Numbered from the stretch's first letter, positions 8,058-14,971 are shown. The stretch: 16,485 nt of DNA from Syntrophaceae bacterium UBA1411 (GCA_002304995.1 DBPV01000113.1:37631-54115), one strand, 5' to 3'. Program-made: numbers and translations. The notes: generated from the letters alone by a model not told the origin.

Positions 8058-9443
8058 CTACTCCCGCTCGAAGCTGATGCCGTACTTTTCCAGCTTGCGT
8101 TCAAACGTCGGGCGGGAAATGCCCAGCGTCTCGCAGATTTCGCCCTTGTTGAAGGTGGTTTCCTTGATAATCTTCCGGATGTAGCGCTCCTCGACCTGGT
8201 CGAGCGTCAGGAATTTGCCCGGCTCCCCGGAAATGAAAACATCGGACAGCTCTTCCGCCGGCCGGCCGGCGGCGGCTTCCTCCTTGCCCAGTTCGGGAAA
8301 ATCGCCGACGCCCAGCACCTGCCCCTTGGCAACGACGCAGGCCCGCACCAGCAGATTCTCCAGTTCCCGGACATTGCCCGGCCAGGAGTAGGCCATGAAT
8401 TTCTCCATCATCTCCGCGGAAACGCCGACGATCTTTTTGTGCAAATCCAGATTGATCTTCGACAAAAGGTAATCGATGAGCGGCGGAATATCCTGCCTGC
8501 GGTTGCGCAGCGGCGGCAGGTTGATGGCGACGATGTTCAAGCGGTAGTAAAGGTCGTCCCGAAACCTGCCCTCCTTGACCATGGCTTTCAGATCTTTGTT
8601 TGTCGCGGCCATGATGCGGGCATGCACTTTCACCCGGTCTTTTCCGCCGACGCGCTCGAATTCCATTTCCTGCAGAACACGCAGCAGCTTGGCCTGCAGG
8701 TTGACGGACATTTCGCTGATTTCATCGAGGAACACCGAACCGAACCGGGCCAGTTCGAATTTGCCCAGTTTGCGCGCGACGGCGCCGGTGAAGGATCCTT
8801 TTTCGTGGCCGAAGAGCTCCGATTCCAGGAGCGTTTCGACGATGGCGGAACAGTTCACGGCAATAAACGGCTCGTCGGGGGAGGTGTTGTTGTGGACAAC
8901 CTTGGCGATAAGCTCCTTGCCCGTGCCGCTTTCCCCCTGGATCAGCACCGTGGTCCGGCTTTTGGAAACGATGCCGATGGTTTTGAAGATTTCCCGCATT
9001 TCGTTGCCGGTGCCGATGATATCTCCGACCCGAAAGCTGCGGGACGGCTCCATCAGCAGGCCGTCGATCCTTTTCTCCATCTCCAGGGATTTGAGCGCCT
9101 TTTTGATCGCCAGATCCAGTTCGTCGACGTTGACCGGTTTGTGGATGTAATCGAACGCGCCGCCCTTCATGGCGTTGATCGTCGTCTCCATGTCGTGAAA
9201 AGCGGTGATCATGATGACCTTGACGTTTTCATGCTCTTCCTTGAGATCCTCCAGTACGGAAAAGCCGTCCACGTCCGGCAGCCGGATGTCGAGGATTACG
9301 ACGTCGGCCGGCTCCTGCACGTACTTGTTGAGCCCGTCGGTTCCGGTCAGCGCGGTCCGGACGGTGTAGCCTTCCTCGGTCAGATACAAATCCAGGGTTT
9401 CCACAATTGAAGCATCGTCATCAATTACAAGAATGCTCGCCAT
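8058..9443 (-). CDS. NtrC-family sigma-54-dependent response regulator
   Basis: This 461-aa protein is a phosphorylation-controlled enhancer-binding protein that drives sigma-54 RNA polymerase. The receiver (1-~120) has the acid pocket D8-D10, phospho-acceptor D52 (VVILDIRLPDVDG), T80 and K102. The AAA+ domain (~140-375) has Walker A GESGTGKE (170-177), the sigma-54 contact loop GSFTGA (216-221), Walker B VFLDEI (237-242) and arginine-finger block FRDDLYYRLN. The C-terminus (~420-461) is a Fis-type helix-turn-helix (KGEICETLGISRPTFERKL). The contact loop is usually GAFTGA; here Ala is Ser, a known minor variant that keeps the essential Thr. ATG 9443 has an AAAGG site upstream. It starts 59 nt after the histidine kinase gene, so the two form a cognate pair. 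A near-consensus sigma-54 promoter faces the divergent atpE gene, which makes that a likely target (inference). Confidence 0.95.
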   Translation of the reverse strand: MASILVIDDDASIVETLDLYLTEEGYTVRTALTGTDGLNKYVQEPADVVILDIRLPDVDGFSVLEDLKEEHENVKVIMITAFHDMETTINAMKGGAFDYIHKPVNVDELDLAIKKALKSLEMEKRIDGLLMEPSRSFRVGDIIGTGNEMREIFKTIGIVSKSRTTVLIQGESGTGKELIAKVVHNNTSPDEPFIAVNCSAIVETLLESELFGHEKGSFTGAVARKLGKFELARFGSVFLDEISEMSVNLQAKLLRVLQEMEFERVGGKDRVKVHARIMAATNKDLKAMVKEGRFRDDLYYRLNIVAINLPPLRNRRQDIPPLIDYLLSKINLDLHKKIVGVSAEMMEKFMAYSWPGNVRELENLLVRACVVAKGQVLGVGDFPELGKEEAAAGRPAEELSDVFISGEPGKFLTLDQVEERYIRKIIKETTFNKGEICETLGISRPTFERKLEKYGISFERE

Positions 9444-9502
9444 AATCGCAACCTTTTATAATGGAACGGGCGGCTCAAACCTTCGCTTCCGTTTCGAAAT
9501 GC

Positions 9503-12094
9503 CTAACTTTTCTGCCCGGCATGCCAGTCGGCGCAGGGCAGTGTGATGCAGACCTTGGTTCCCTTTTCCTTCTCGCTGATGATCTCGATTTTCCCCTGGT
9601 GCACTTCCACGATTTTCATCACCTGTGAAAGCCCGAGTCCTGTACCATATTTTTTCCTTGTAAAGAAGGGGTTGAACAGGTGCGGCATATCCGATTCGTC
9701 GATGCCGCAGCCGTTGTCCTCGACCACCACCAGCACCGCCGGCGGCTGGCTGCCGATGCTGCGGGCGTAAATCCGGATCGCCCCGTGATCGTCGACGGCG
9801 TCCACCGCGTTGCGGATGATGTTGAGAAACGCGTCCGTGATCATCGCCGCGTCCACCTGGACCGGAGGGATATCGTCGATTTCCAGCTTCACGGCGACAT
9901 GCTTGTCCTGAAGGACCTTTTCGGCCAGCGACAGCGCCTGCTCCAGCAGCTTCTGCAGATCGGCGGGAGCGGCTTTGGGTTCGACCGGCTTGGCAAAAAC
10001 CAGAACATTGTTGACCAGTTCCTCGAGGTGCTCCACTTCTTTTTGCGCGATCTTGAATCTTTTCTGATCGTTGCCCTGCGGATTCATGCGTTTCTCCAGG
10101 ATCTGCAGGCTCATCTTGATGGAGGACAGCGGATTGCGCACTTCGTGGGCGATGCCGGCGGACAGTTGCCCCAACGCCGCCAGTTTCTGGCTGTCGTAGA
10201 GCTTCTTTTCGAGATTCTTGAATTCGGTGATGTCCCGCTGTACCAGAATATAATGGTCCGTGCCGACCACCGGCGTGGTCGTGATCAGCAGATTGACTTT
10301 CCGCCCGTCCTTGGCCGTGGCCTCGATTTCGTAGGGCCGGTAAATGCCCTTTTGCGCGTCTTCCCATCTGGCCGTCAAAAACGCCTGGTTCTCCGGCGCG
10401 ACAAAATCCAGAAAATGTTTCCCCTTGAACTCGCTTTGCGATTTTTTCATCCCCGCGCTGACAAAATTGACGATGCCGTCCTTGTCGAGTTCGTAGAGCC
10501 GGTCCGGCAGGCTTTTAACGATGGACTGCAGGTAATTGTAGAGGCCTTCAATCTCGCGGCGCAGCTCGATGTTCTCAGCCAGCTCGTTTTGCAGCGTCTC
10601 GGCGTATTCCCGCAGGCTGCGGGTGAGTTCCTGCTCGCGCGACACATCCTGGAGCGTTTCAATGGCCGCGAGAATGTTGCCGTCTTCATCGCGGATGGGC
10701 GCCGCCAGGAAATACATGTAGCGGCTCTGTCCGCCCAGATTTTCGTAATAGTCATTGGCCTCGTAGGCGCCCGGCACCTTTTCCGATTTCTTGACATTTT
10801 TGGTGCCGTAGAACCGTCCCAGGGCATCAATGTCGTTGTCCACAATCAAATCGGCAATCATCGGGCGGGTGACGGAATAAAACGGCATATAGTGCCGGTC
10901 CGTACCGACCATGTCCAGGGCGGAATGACCGGTCAGATCCTCGCAGGCCCGGTTCCACAGGATCACGCGGTGGTCCTTGTTGATCACAAAGCTGGGAATA
11001 GGCGAGCCTTCGATGATGCCGTCGATCGTCTTCTTCTCGCGCAGCAATTTCTCCTGCCAGGCTTCGCGCTCTTTCAACCGTTCCTGCTCTTCGCGAATCC
11101 GCAGCCGCTTGCCTTCACGAAAGGCGAAATAGATCCCGACGACAACCAGGACCATGATCAGCACCAGCGCGCTGAACAGGGTATACAGAAAGGTGGTGCG
11201 CACCGGGGCAATGACGCTCCGGTAAGGCGCGGCGACCAGAACATACCACGTCGCGCCCGCAATCTGCAGCGGGTAGTAGGCGACAACGCTTTTCTGAATC
11301 TTGTTGTTCGACTGGAGGACGCTGGCATCGTGGTACCGTCCGCCCTCCGGCAGCAGCACGATCACGTTGCCTTTGCGGTCATGGACCAGGTCAACGGCGT
11401 TCCTCCCGATAAACGGCGCGTATGGATGCATCAGGATCTGCCCCCGCTCGTTGACGAGCCACAGATCCCCCAGCCGGTTGTCCCTGATCTGCTTTTCGCC
11501 CGCGCCGATGAACTCCTTGAGAGAAAAGGATACCAGCCAGGCGCCGGCAAATGCGTTGTGCTGCCGCCAGACGGGATATCCCCAGATCAGATACCATTCG
11601 CGTTTGGGAGCCGAAGAGTCGCCGGCCGAAGCATCCGCCAGAGCGACGTTCAGGTACTGGCGCTGCTGACGCAACAAGGTGCTGAAGTGCCGCGACAGAT
11701 CGACGCCCGGACCGCCGCCGCGGACCAGCACGGGTCTCGCGCCGCCTTTTTCATCGAACACCGTCACCGCGTCGATCGAGCTTCCCCAGACCGGATAAAC
11801 GATATGGAGGTCCCGGTACGCCTGAGGCGAAAGCAGGTTTCCGTGCGGATCGAACTGGGAAAACAAGACAATGTTGCTTTCCACCTGAGAAAGAATGGCC
11901 GTCATCCGGGCGGCGGCATTCTGGGCGGAGGAAAGCTGCTGGCGGCTGAACAGATCGGCAACCTCTTTTTCCCTGGCGTTGTTGACCGTTAAAGCCAACA
12001 GAAGGATCAGAAGAATGACGACGATGCTGGCCAACCAGATGCGGACACTGAATGCCTGGTGCAGGTATTTGTATGCTTTTCTGAGCAACGTCAC
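9503..12094 (-). CDS. Sensor histidine kinase, dCache–PAS–PAS–HisKA–HATPase
   Basis: This 863-aa inner-membrane kinase probably phosphorylates the NtrC-type regulator encoded next. TM1 is at ~18-38 (IWLASIVVILLILLLALTV) and TM2 at ~301-325. The ~260-residue segment between them has the length and features of a periplasmic double-Cache ligand-binding domain. Two PAS domains follow, around 355-490 (GIIEGSPIPSFVINKDHRVI) and 520-625 (IVKSLPDRLYELDKDGIVNF), with a charged coiled-coil linker at ~485-520. The H box is GQLSAGIAHEVRNPLSS with H650; the N box is DAFLNIIRNAVDAV (~754-767); the G boxes are VEDNGCGID and GTGLGLS. The start is GTG 12094, directly abutting the stop of the 59-aa upstream gene, which suggests translational coupling; its own ribosome site is weak. 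The ligand is unknown. A second Cache protein, at 13199-14509, lies just across the divergent intergenic region. Confidence 0.95.
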   Translation of the reverse strand: MTLLRKAYKYLHQAFSVRIWLASIVVILLILLLALTVNNAREKEVADLFSRQQLSSAQNAAARMTAILSQVESNIVLFSQFDPHGNLLSPQAYRDLHIVYPVWGSSIDAVTVFDEKGGARPVLVRGGGPGVDLSRHFSTLLRQQRQYLNVALADASAGDSSAPKREWYLIWGYPVWRQHNAFAGAWLVSFSLKEFIGAGEKQIRDNRLGDLWLVNERGQILMHPYAPFIGRNAVDLVHDRKGNVIVLLPEGGRYHDASVLQSNNKIQKSVVAYYPLQIAGATWYVLVAAPYRSVIAPVRTTFLYTLFSALVLIMVLVVVGIYFAFREGKRLRIREEQERLKEREAWQEKLLREKKTIDGIIEGSPIPSFVINKDHRVILWNRACEDLTGHSALDMVGTDRHYMPFYSVTRPMIADLIVDNDIDALGRFYGTKNVKKSEKVPGAYEANDYYENLGGQSRYMYFLAAPIRDEDGNILAAIETLQDVSREQELTRSLREYAETLQNELAENIELRREIEGLYNYLQSIVKSLPDRLYELDKDGIVNFVSAGMKKSQSEFKGKHFLDFVAPENQAFLTARWEDAQKGIYRPYEIEATAKDGRKVNLLITTTPVVGTDHYILVQRDITEFKNLEKKLYDSQKLAALGQLSAGIAHEVRNPLSSIKMSLQILEKRMNPQGNDQKRFKIAQKEVEHLEELVNNVLVFAKPVEPKAAPADLQKLLEQALSLAEKVLQDKHVAVKLEIDDIPPVQVDAAMITDAFLNIIRNAVDAVDDHGAIRIYARSIGSQPPAVLVVVEDNGCGIDESDMPHLFNPFFTRKKYGTGLGLSQVMKIVEVHQGKIEIISEKEKGTKVCITLPCADWHAGQKS

Positions 12095-12274
12095 TTAGTC
12101 TTCATTTCCCTCGCTTTTTTCTTTTTTGGAATTGCGGATGCCGATTAAAACATAAACCAGAATGGCGGCAGTCAGCGAAATCAAAAGCTTTGCCAACCCG
12201 CTCTCGATTTTTAAAAGGTAGGCGCAGATGACCCAGACGATCGGATAGGTAACGGCGGTTAGAAGTTCCTGCAT
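12095..12274 (-). CDS. Small two-helix membrane protein (59 aa), function unknown
   Basis: Hand translation gives 59 aa starting MQELLTAVTYPIVWVICAYL. ATG 12274 has AAAGGA 5 nt upstream, one of the better ribosome sites in this operon, and the stop at 12095-12097 touches the GTG of the histidine kinase. Two hydrophobic stretches are visible (~4-21 and ~28-46), followed by a charged tail (NSKKEKSEGNED), so it should be a hairpin in the inner membrane. I do not recognise a family. First-gene position and tight coupling suggest it helps or modulates the kinase, but that is inference. It is shorter than most gene-calling cut-offs. Confidence 0.72.
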   Translation of the reverse strand: MQELLTAVTYPIVWVICAYLLKIESGLAKLLISLTAAILVYVLIGIRNSKKEKSEGNED

Positions 12275-12340
12275 GACGGTCCTTTATGCTGTATGTTGTG
12301 ACTGCTTGATTTTTTCAACTTCAACTGCGTGGCTTTTTAG

Positions 12341-12369
12341 ATCGTAACGGCATTGAAACAAAATTTCAA
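12341..12369 (-). promoter_or_regulatory. Sigma-70-type promoter for the small protein–kinase–regulator operon
   Basis: On the minus strand TTGAAA (12364-12369) and TACGAT (12341-12346) are separated by exactly 17 nt. The match is 5/6 and 4/6 to consensus. Transcription would start near 12334, leaving a ~60-nt leader to the ATG at 12274. The -35 box lies in a small palindrome, ATTTCA-AC-TGAAAT. Confidence 0.55.
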
Positions 12370-12376
12370 CTGAAAT

Positions 12377-12426
12377 ATAAAAAGGCGCGGCGCATTTGGC
12401 AAGACATGACACTGCCGTCGCGCCGC
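12377..12426 (-). terminator. Strong minus-strand hairpin with T-tract, no gene upstream
   Basis: On the minus strand GCGGCGC (12420-12426) pairs with GCGCCGC (12387-12393), with an inner GGCA/TGCC stem, followed by GCC and TTTTT (12379-12383). It has the form of an intrinsic terminator but sits ahead of the kinase promoter, with only atpE (opposite strand) beyond it. It may shield the kinase operon from antisense transcription or end an unannotated short RNA. Confidence 0.55.
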
Positions 12427-12434
12427 CGGGAAAA

Positions 12435-12490
12435 TTGAATGTTTTATGACAGGCCATTGAACAAAACATTCAACGGCCGTTTAAACATTC
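12435..12490. repeat. Inverted repeat TTGAATGTTTT–N17–AAAACATTCAA plus a third half-site
   Basis: The two perfect 11-nt arms are at 12435-12445 and 12463-12473. A third AAACATTC lies at 12483-12490, 19 bp from the matching bases of the second arm. The cluster is ~180-240 bp upstream of the predicted atpE sigma-54 start, a usual distance for sites bound by NtrC-type activators. Function is inferred from position and symmetry. Confidence 0.5.
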
Positions 12491-12646
12491 TGTCGGAAGC
12501 AGCGCAGGAGGAATCCGGAGCCGGCCGCCTGGAACAATCGGACAGGCAAACGGCAGACAGAGGAACCTCAATAAATAAGGGTTTTTATTCACGCCCCCGC
12601 GACAGGAAGTCGCGATATGGAAAATAAAAATTCCGGTTCATGACAA

Positions 12647-12662
12647 TGGCATGTCTCATGCA
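12647..12662 (+). promoter_or_regulatory. Sigma-54 (-24/-12) promoter for atpE
   Basis: TGGCATGTCTCATGCA matches the sigma-54 consensus TGGCAYRNNNNTTGCW at every defined position except one (A for the first T of TTGC), with exact GG-to-GC spacing. The predicted start is ~12673, giving a ~97-nt leader before the atpE ATG. An NtrC-family activator gene is divergently transcribed nearby. Confidence 0.65.
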
Positions 12663-12769
12663 GTGACGTCCGGCGAATGACCGGCGGTTAATTCCTCTTT
12701 GCCGGGTCGGTAAAATGTGCTAGGCAATTGAGGAATAAAATAATAACTTGTCAGGAAAGGAGACAGATA

Positions 12770-13147
12770 ATGTCACAGAAATTCGGAAAAGCGTTTTTAA
12801 CAGTTTTAGCTTCGGTCGCAGCAGTCGTGCTGACCAGCCAGTTCGCTTTTGCCGCGGATGCGATCCCGGTGGGCGGCGAGTCCTACATTAAAGTCATCTT
12901 CGCCGTTGGCGCGATGATCGGCGCGGGTCTGGCCATCGGGCTGGGCGCCATCGGCGCCGGCGCGGGCATCGGTAATGCGGCAAACGGCGCCTGCCAGGCC
13001 GTCGGAAGAAATCCCGGCGTTCAGGGCAAGATCATGATGGTCATGCTCGTCGGTATGGCCATGGCTGAATCGATCGCCATTTACGCTCTCGTTATTGCTC
13101 TGATCTTATTATACGCCAACCCCTTCAAGGCTTTCTTTTTGGGTTAA
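12770..13147 (+). CDS. atpE: F-type ATP synthase subunit c, with N-terminal signal-like extension
   Basis: Subunit c oligomerises into the membrane rotor ring that couples ion flow to ATP synthesis. The 125-aa protein is longer than the usual ~80 aa because residues 1-~28 look like a cleavable signal peptide (hydrophobic core, then FAFA|ADA). The mature part has helix 1, GAGLAIGLGAIGAGAGIGNA, the polar loop R80-N-P, and helix 2, GMAMAESIAIYALVIALILL, with the ion-binding carboxylate E100. S101 and Y105 match Na+-type rings, but the helix-1 glutamine of Na+ rings aligns with I67, so the coupling ion is unclear and H+ is more likely. ATG 12770 has AAGGAG just upstream; an earlier frame start at 12728 has no such site. 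No other ATP synthase gene is in the window, so it stands apart from the main atp operon(s). The next gene, a Cache protein, follows after 51 nt without a terminator. Confidence 0.95.
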   Translation: MSQKFGKAFLTVLASVAAVVLTSQFAFAADAIPVGGESYIKVIFAVGAMIGAGLAIGLGAIGAGAGIGNAANGACQAVGRNPGVQGKIMMVMLVGMAMAESIAIYALVIALILLYANPFKAFFLG

Positions 13148-13173
13148 TGCTGACAAAATATTAACTACAAAAT

Positions 13174-13185
13174 TAACCTAGGTTA
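13174..13185. repeat. 12-bp perfect palindrome TAACCTAGGTTA before the Cache gene
   Basis: The palindrome sits in the 51-nt atpE–Cache gap and overlaps the upstream edge of the GGGGG ribosome site (13186-13190). It could be a repressor site or simply chance; no T-tract follows, so it does not terminate atpE transcripts. Confidence 0.35.
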
Positions 13186-13198
13186 GGGGGAAATAGTA

Positions 13199-14509
13199 AT
13201 GGCAGAATCTAAGAAAAAGAAGCAGTATCTTACTGTAGGAGGCTTGTTCTTCCTGCTCATCGTCATCCCCTTATCACTGATGGCATTCTTGATCGCCAAT
13301 GGCATGTTCAAGCTGGGGGATGCAATTAAAGAAAGAACAGTAAGCGTTCTTGAGTCTCAGGACGAAATCAAAATGCGTGCCATCAATACTGCAGATGAAG
13401 TTGCCAACTTCTTAATGGAGTGCAAAAAGGATTTGCTCGTCGCTACCATTATCCCGACAACCGAAGCTGCGTACAAACAGTTTATTGTTGAAAGCAAAAA
13501 ACCGCTCTGGGTCAAGGAGGGGGGGAAAGTACAGCAGGTTTTAAATCCGCTGTACAAGGAAATCGCCCTCACCGACAAAAACGGCAACGAACAGATCAAA
13601 ATCGTTGACGGCGAGGCGGTGGCCAAGGACAAACTGGCGAACGTCAGCAATCCGGCCAACACAACATATAAAACTGAAGATTACTTTGCCAAGGCCAAGG
13701 CTCTGAACAAAGGCGAAGTTTACGTTTCCCCGTTGGCTGGCAGTTATGTCGACAAAGCAGCGTTTGAGAAGGGGCAGAGATTTGCGGGTATCATTCGTCT
13801 TTCAACGCCCGTCTTTTCCAAGGATGGATTTGCCGGTGTGATCAGTCTGGCGCTGGACTACCGCCAGCTGGCGAGATTCACCGACCAGATCATTCCGACT
13901 CAGGGGGAACGGGTGTTTGAAACGGATGCCGCCACCGGCAACTACGCTTTTCTGGTGGACAACCGCGGCTACGTGATTTCCCACCCCAACGACTACCATG
14001 TCGCCGGACTGGATGCCAACGGCGAAGTCATGCCGGCGCTTTCGCAGCAGAATTCCGCGGAAATGACGAAAAAAGGCATCGAGGTGCTGAACCTCAACCA
14101 GCTGGGTTTCCTGGATCCGAATCTGCAGGCAGTCGCCAAGGAAGCGGCTTCGGGAAAAGCGGGCATCGCCACGTATAAGTTTGCCAACAACACAAAGTTC
14201 GTCGCCTATGCGCCGATCAAATTCTACAGCGCAAACCTGACCGCCCCTGCCGGTTTCGGCTGGGTCGGACTGGGCGTGGACGTGGAGAAGTACAACGAAG
14301 CCGCCACCCAGGCGACGCAGAAGATCGAAAAAGAGGCGAAGGCCTGGACAGCGACGGTTGTCCTCATCATCATCATCTCGATGATCATCCTTTTCTTCAT
14401 TATGGTTCTTTTGATGCGCGGTATCGGCCGCTCCATTCAGTCTGAAGTTCCGGAAGGTTCGGAAGGCGATCTGGCGGCGCTCAACGATGACGACGATGAT
14501 GACAAATAA
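13199..14509 (+). CDS. Orphan double-Cache membrane protein without output domain
   Basis: This 436-aa protein has the layout of a Cache sensor. A basic N-terminus (AESKKKK) is followed by TM1 at ~12-36, an extracytoplasmic region of ~345 residues and TM2 at ~383-406 (VVLIIIISMIILFFIMVLL). The extracytoplasmic region carries Cache-like elements: EDYFAKAKALNKGEVYVSPL, a repeated beta-sheet block GFAGVISLALDYRQLA, and YAFLVDNRGYVISHPND. Only ~30 cytoplasmic residues remain, ending in six aspartates and a lysine. HAMP, kinase, GGDEF and chemoreceptor signalling domains are all absent. ATG 13199 follows a GGGGG site. It is the second gene after atpE and ends at a shared bidirectional terminator, so the two are probably co-transcribed. 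It might pass a ligand signal to a partner such as the nearby dCache kinase, or act on the F0 ring; both are guesses. The domain call is moderately sure, the role unknown. Confidence 0.8.
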   Translation: MAESKKKKQYLTVGGLFFLLIVIPLSLMAFLIANGMFKLGDAIKERTVSVLESQDEIKMRAINTADEVANFLMECKKDLLVATIIPTTEAAYKQFIVESKKPLWVKEGGKVQQVLNPLYKEIALTDKNGNEQIKIVDGEAVAKDKLANVSNPANTTYKTEDYFAKAKALNKGEVYVSPLAGSYVDKAAFEKGQRFAGIIRLSTPVFSKDGFAGVISLALDYRQLARFTDQIIPTQGERVFETDAATGNYAFLVDNRGYVISHPNDYHVAGLDANGEVMPALSQQNSAEMTKKGIEVLNLNQLGFLDPNLQAVAKEAASGKAGIATYKFANNTKFVAYAPIKFYSANLTAPAGFGWVGLGVDVEKYNEAATQATQKIEKEAKAWTATVVLIIIISMIILFFIMVLLMRGIGRSIQSEVPEGSEGDLAALNDDDDDDK

Positions 14510-14538
14510 TTAAATCATCATCTGCACCCAACACCAAC

Positions 14539-14573
14539 AAAAAAGGCCGAATTGAAAAATTCGGCCTTTTTTT
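14539..14573. terminator. Bidirectional intrinsic terminator shared by the Cache gene and rnpB
   Basis: GGCCGAATT (14545-14553) pairs perfectly with AATTCGGCC (14558-14566) around a GAAA tetraloop. Seven T follow on the plus strand (14567-14573) and six A precede it (14539-14544), giving a T-tract on the minus strand too. It ends the plus-strand atpE–Cache unit and the minus-strand rnpB. Confidence 0.9.
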
Positions 14574-14579
14574 ATAACA

Positions 14580-14959
14580 GGTCCGGGAGAAGATCGTAAG
14601 CCGAGTTCTGTTCTGCGTTCGGGTTACCCCGGACGCAACGATGATCATTCATCTGGGACGGCGGTTGCCCGCCGCCTCTAGCGACGCTACCCGAGAACAT
14701 CAGGCGGGCCGCCCTCAAGCGTTCTCCTATTTGGTCTTGCTCCGGATGGGGTTTACCCTGCCTTTTCCGTCGCCGGAAAAGCGGTGAGCTCTTACCTCGC
14801 CTTTTCACCCTTACCCCGCTGTCACGCGGGGCGGTATCTTTTCTGTGGCACTTTCCCTGGGGTCGCCCCCGGTCGCCGTTAGCGACCATCCTGCCCTGCG
14901 GAGCTCGGACTTTCCTCCCGCGGATCAAAATCCGCGAGCGATCATCTGATCTTCTCCGG
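14580..14959 (-). ncRNA. rnpB: RNase P RNA, bacterial class A
   Basis: This is the catalytic RNA of RNase P, which removes 5' leaders from pre-tRNAs. On the minus strand the conserved 5' core GAGGAAAGTCCGAGCTCC, the block TAGAGGCGGCGGGCAACCG, the segment CCCAGATGAATGATCATC and the 3' core CAGAACTCGGCTTACGATC appear in the correct order. The ends close as P1: GGAGAAGATC at the 5' end pairs with GATCTTCTCC at the 3' end. The size, about 380 nt, is normal for class A. The exact ends are estimated from P1. Open frames in this stretch are artefacts. It is flanked by its own promoter and a terminator, downstream of the RNase HI gene. Confidence 0.96.
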
Positions 14960-14971
14960 CCTGGCCGGCAG

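Larger units (their letters stand above)
12275..12769. other. 495-bp divergent regulatory region between the kinase operon and atpE
   Basis: I find no credible gene here. A 61-codon minus-strand frame at 12284-12469 lies over promoter and hairpin signals and has no family likeness. The region holds the kinase-operon promoter, a hairpin with T-tract, inverted repeats and a sigma-54-type promoter, each listed separately. The hexamer ATGACA followed by a G/C-rich pair of bases recurs on the plus strand at 12406, 12446 and 12640. A small hairpin, CGCGAC-AGGAA-GTCGCG, lies near 12598-12614. I recognise no known riboswitch. Confidence 0.7.

Noticed and set aside
8439..9410. 323-codon plus-strand frame
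   Set aside because: It is antisense to the NtrC-type regulator, with no motif and a shadow-like composition.
9680..11992. 770-codon open frame on the plus strand
   Set aside because: It is antisense to the histidine kinase, whose full domain order is clear. The composition is that of a shadow frame.
12284..12469. 61-codon minus-strand frame upstream of the small membrane protein
   Set aside because: It overlaps the likely promoter and a terminator-type hairpin, lacks a ribosome site and resembles no family.
12500..12770. Cyclic-di-GMP (GEMM) or another riboswitch in the atpE leader
   Set aside because: A GGCAAAC-like string exists near 12544, but the partner motifs and stems of the class are missing, and it would lie upstream of the predicted sigma-54 start.
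13148..13198. Terminator between atpE and the Cache gene
   Set aside because: The gap has a palindrome but no stable stem followed by a T-tract, so read-through is expected.
14572..14928. 118-codon minus-strand open frame
   Set aside because: It lies inside rnpB; the conserved bases belong to RNase P RNA, not to a protein.
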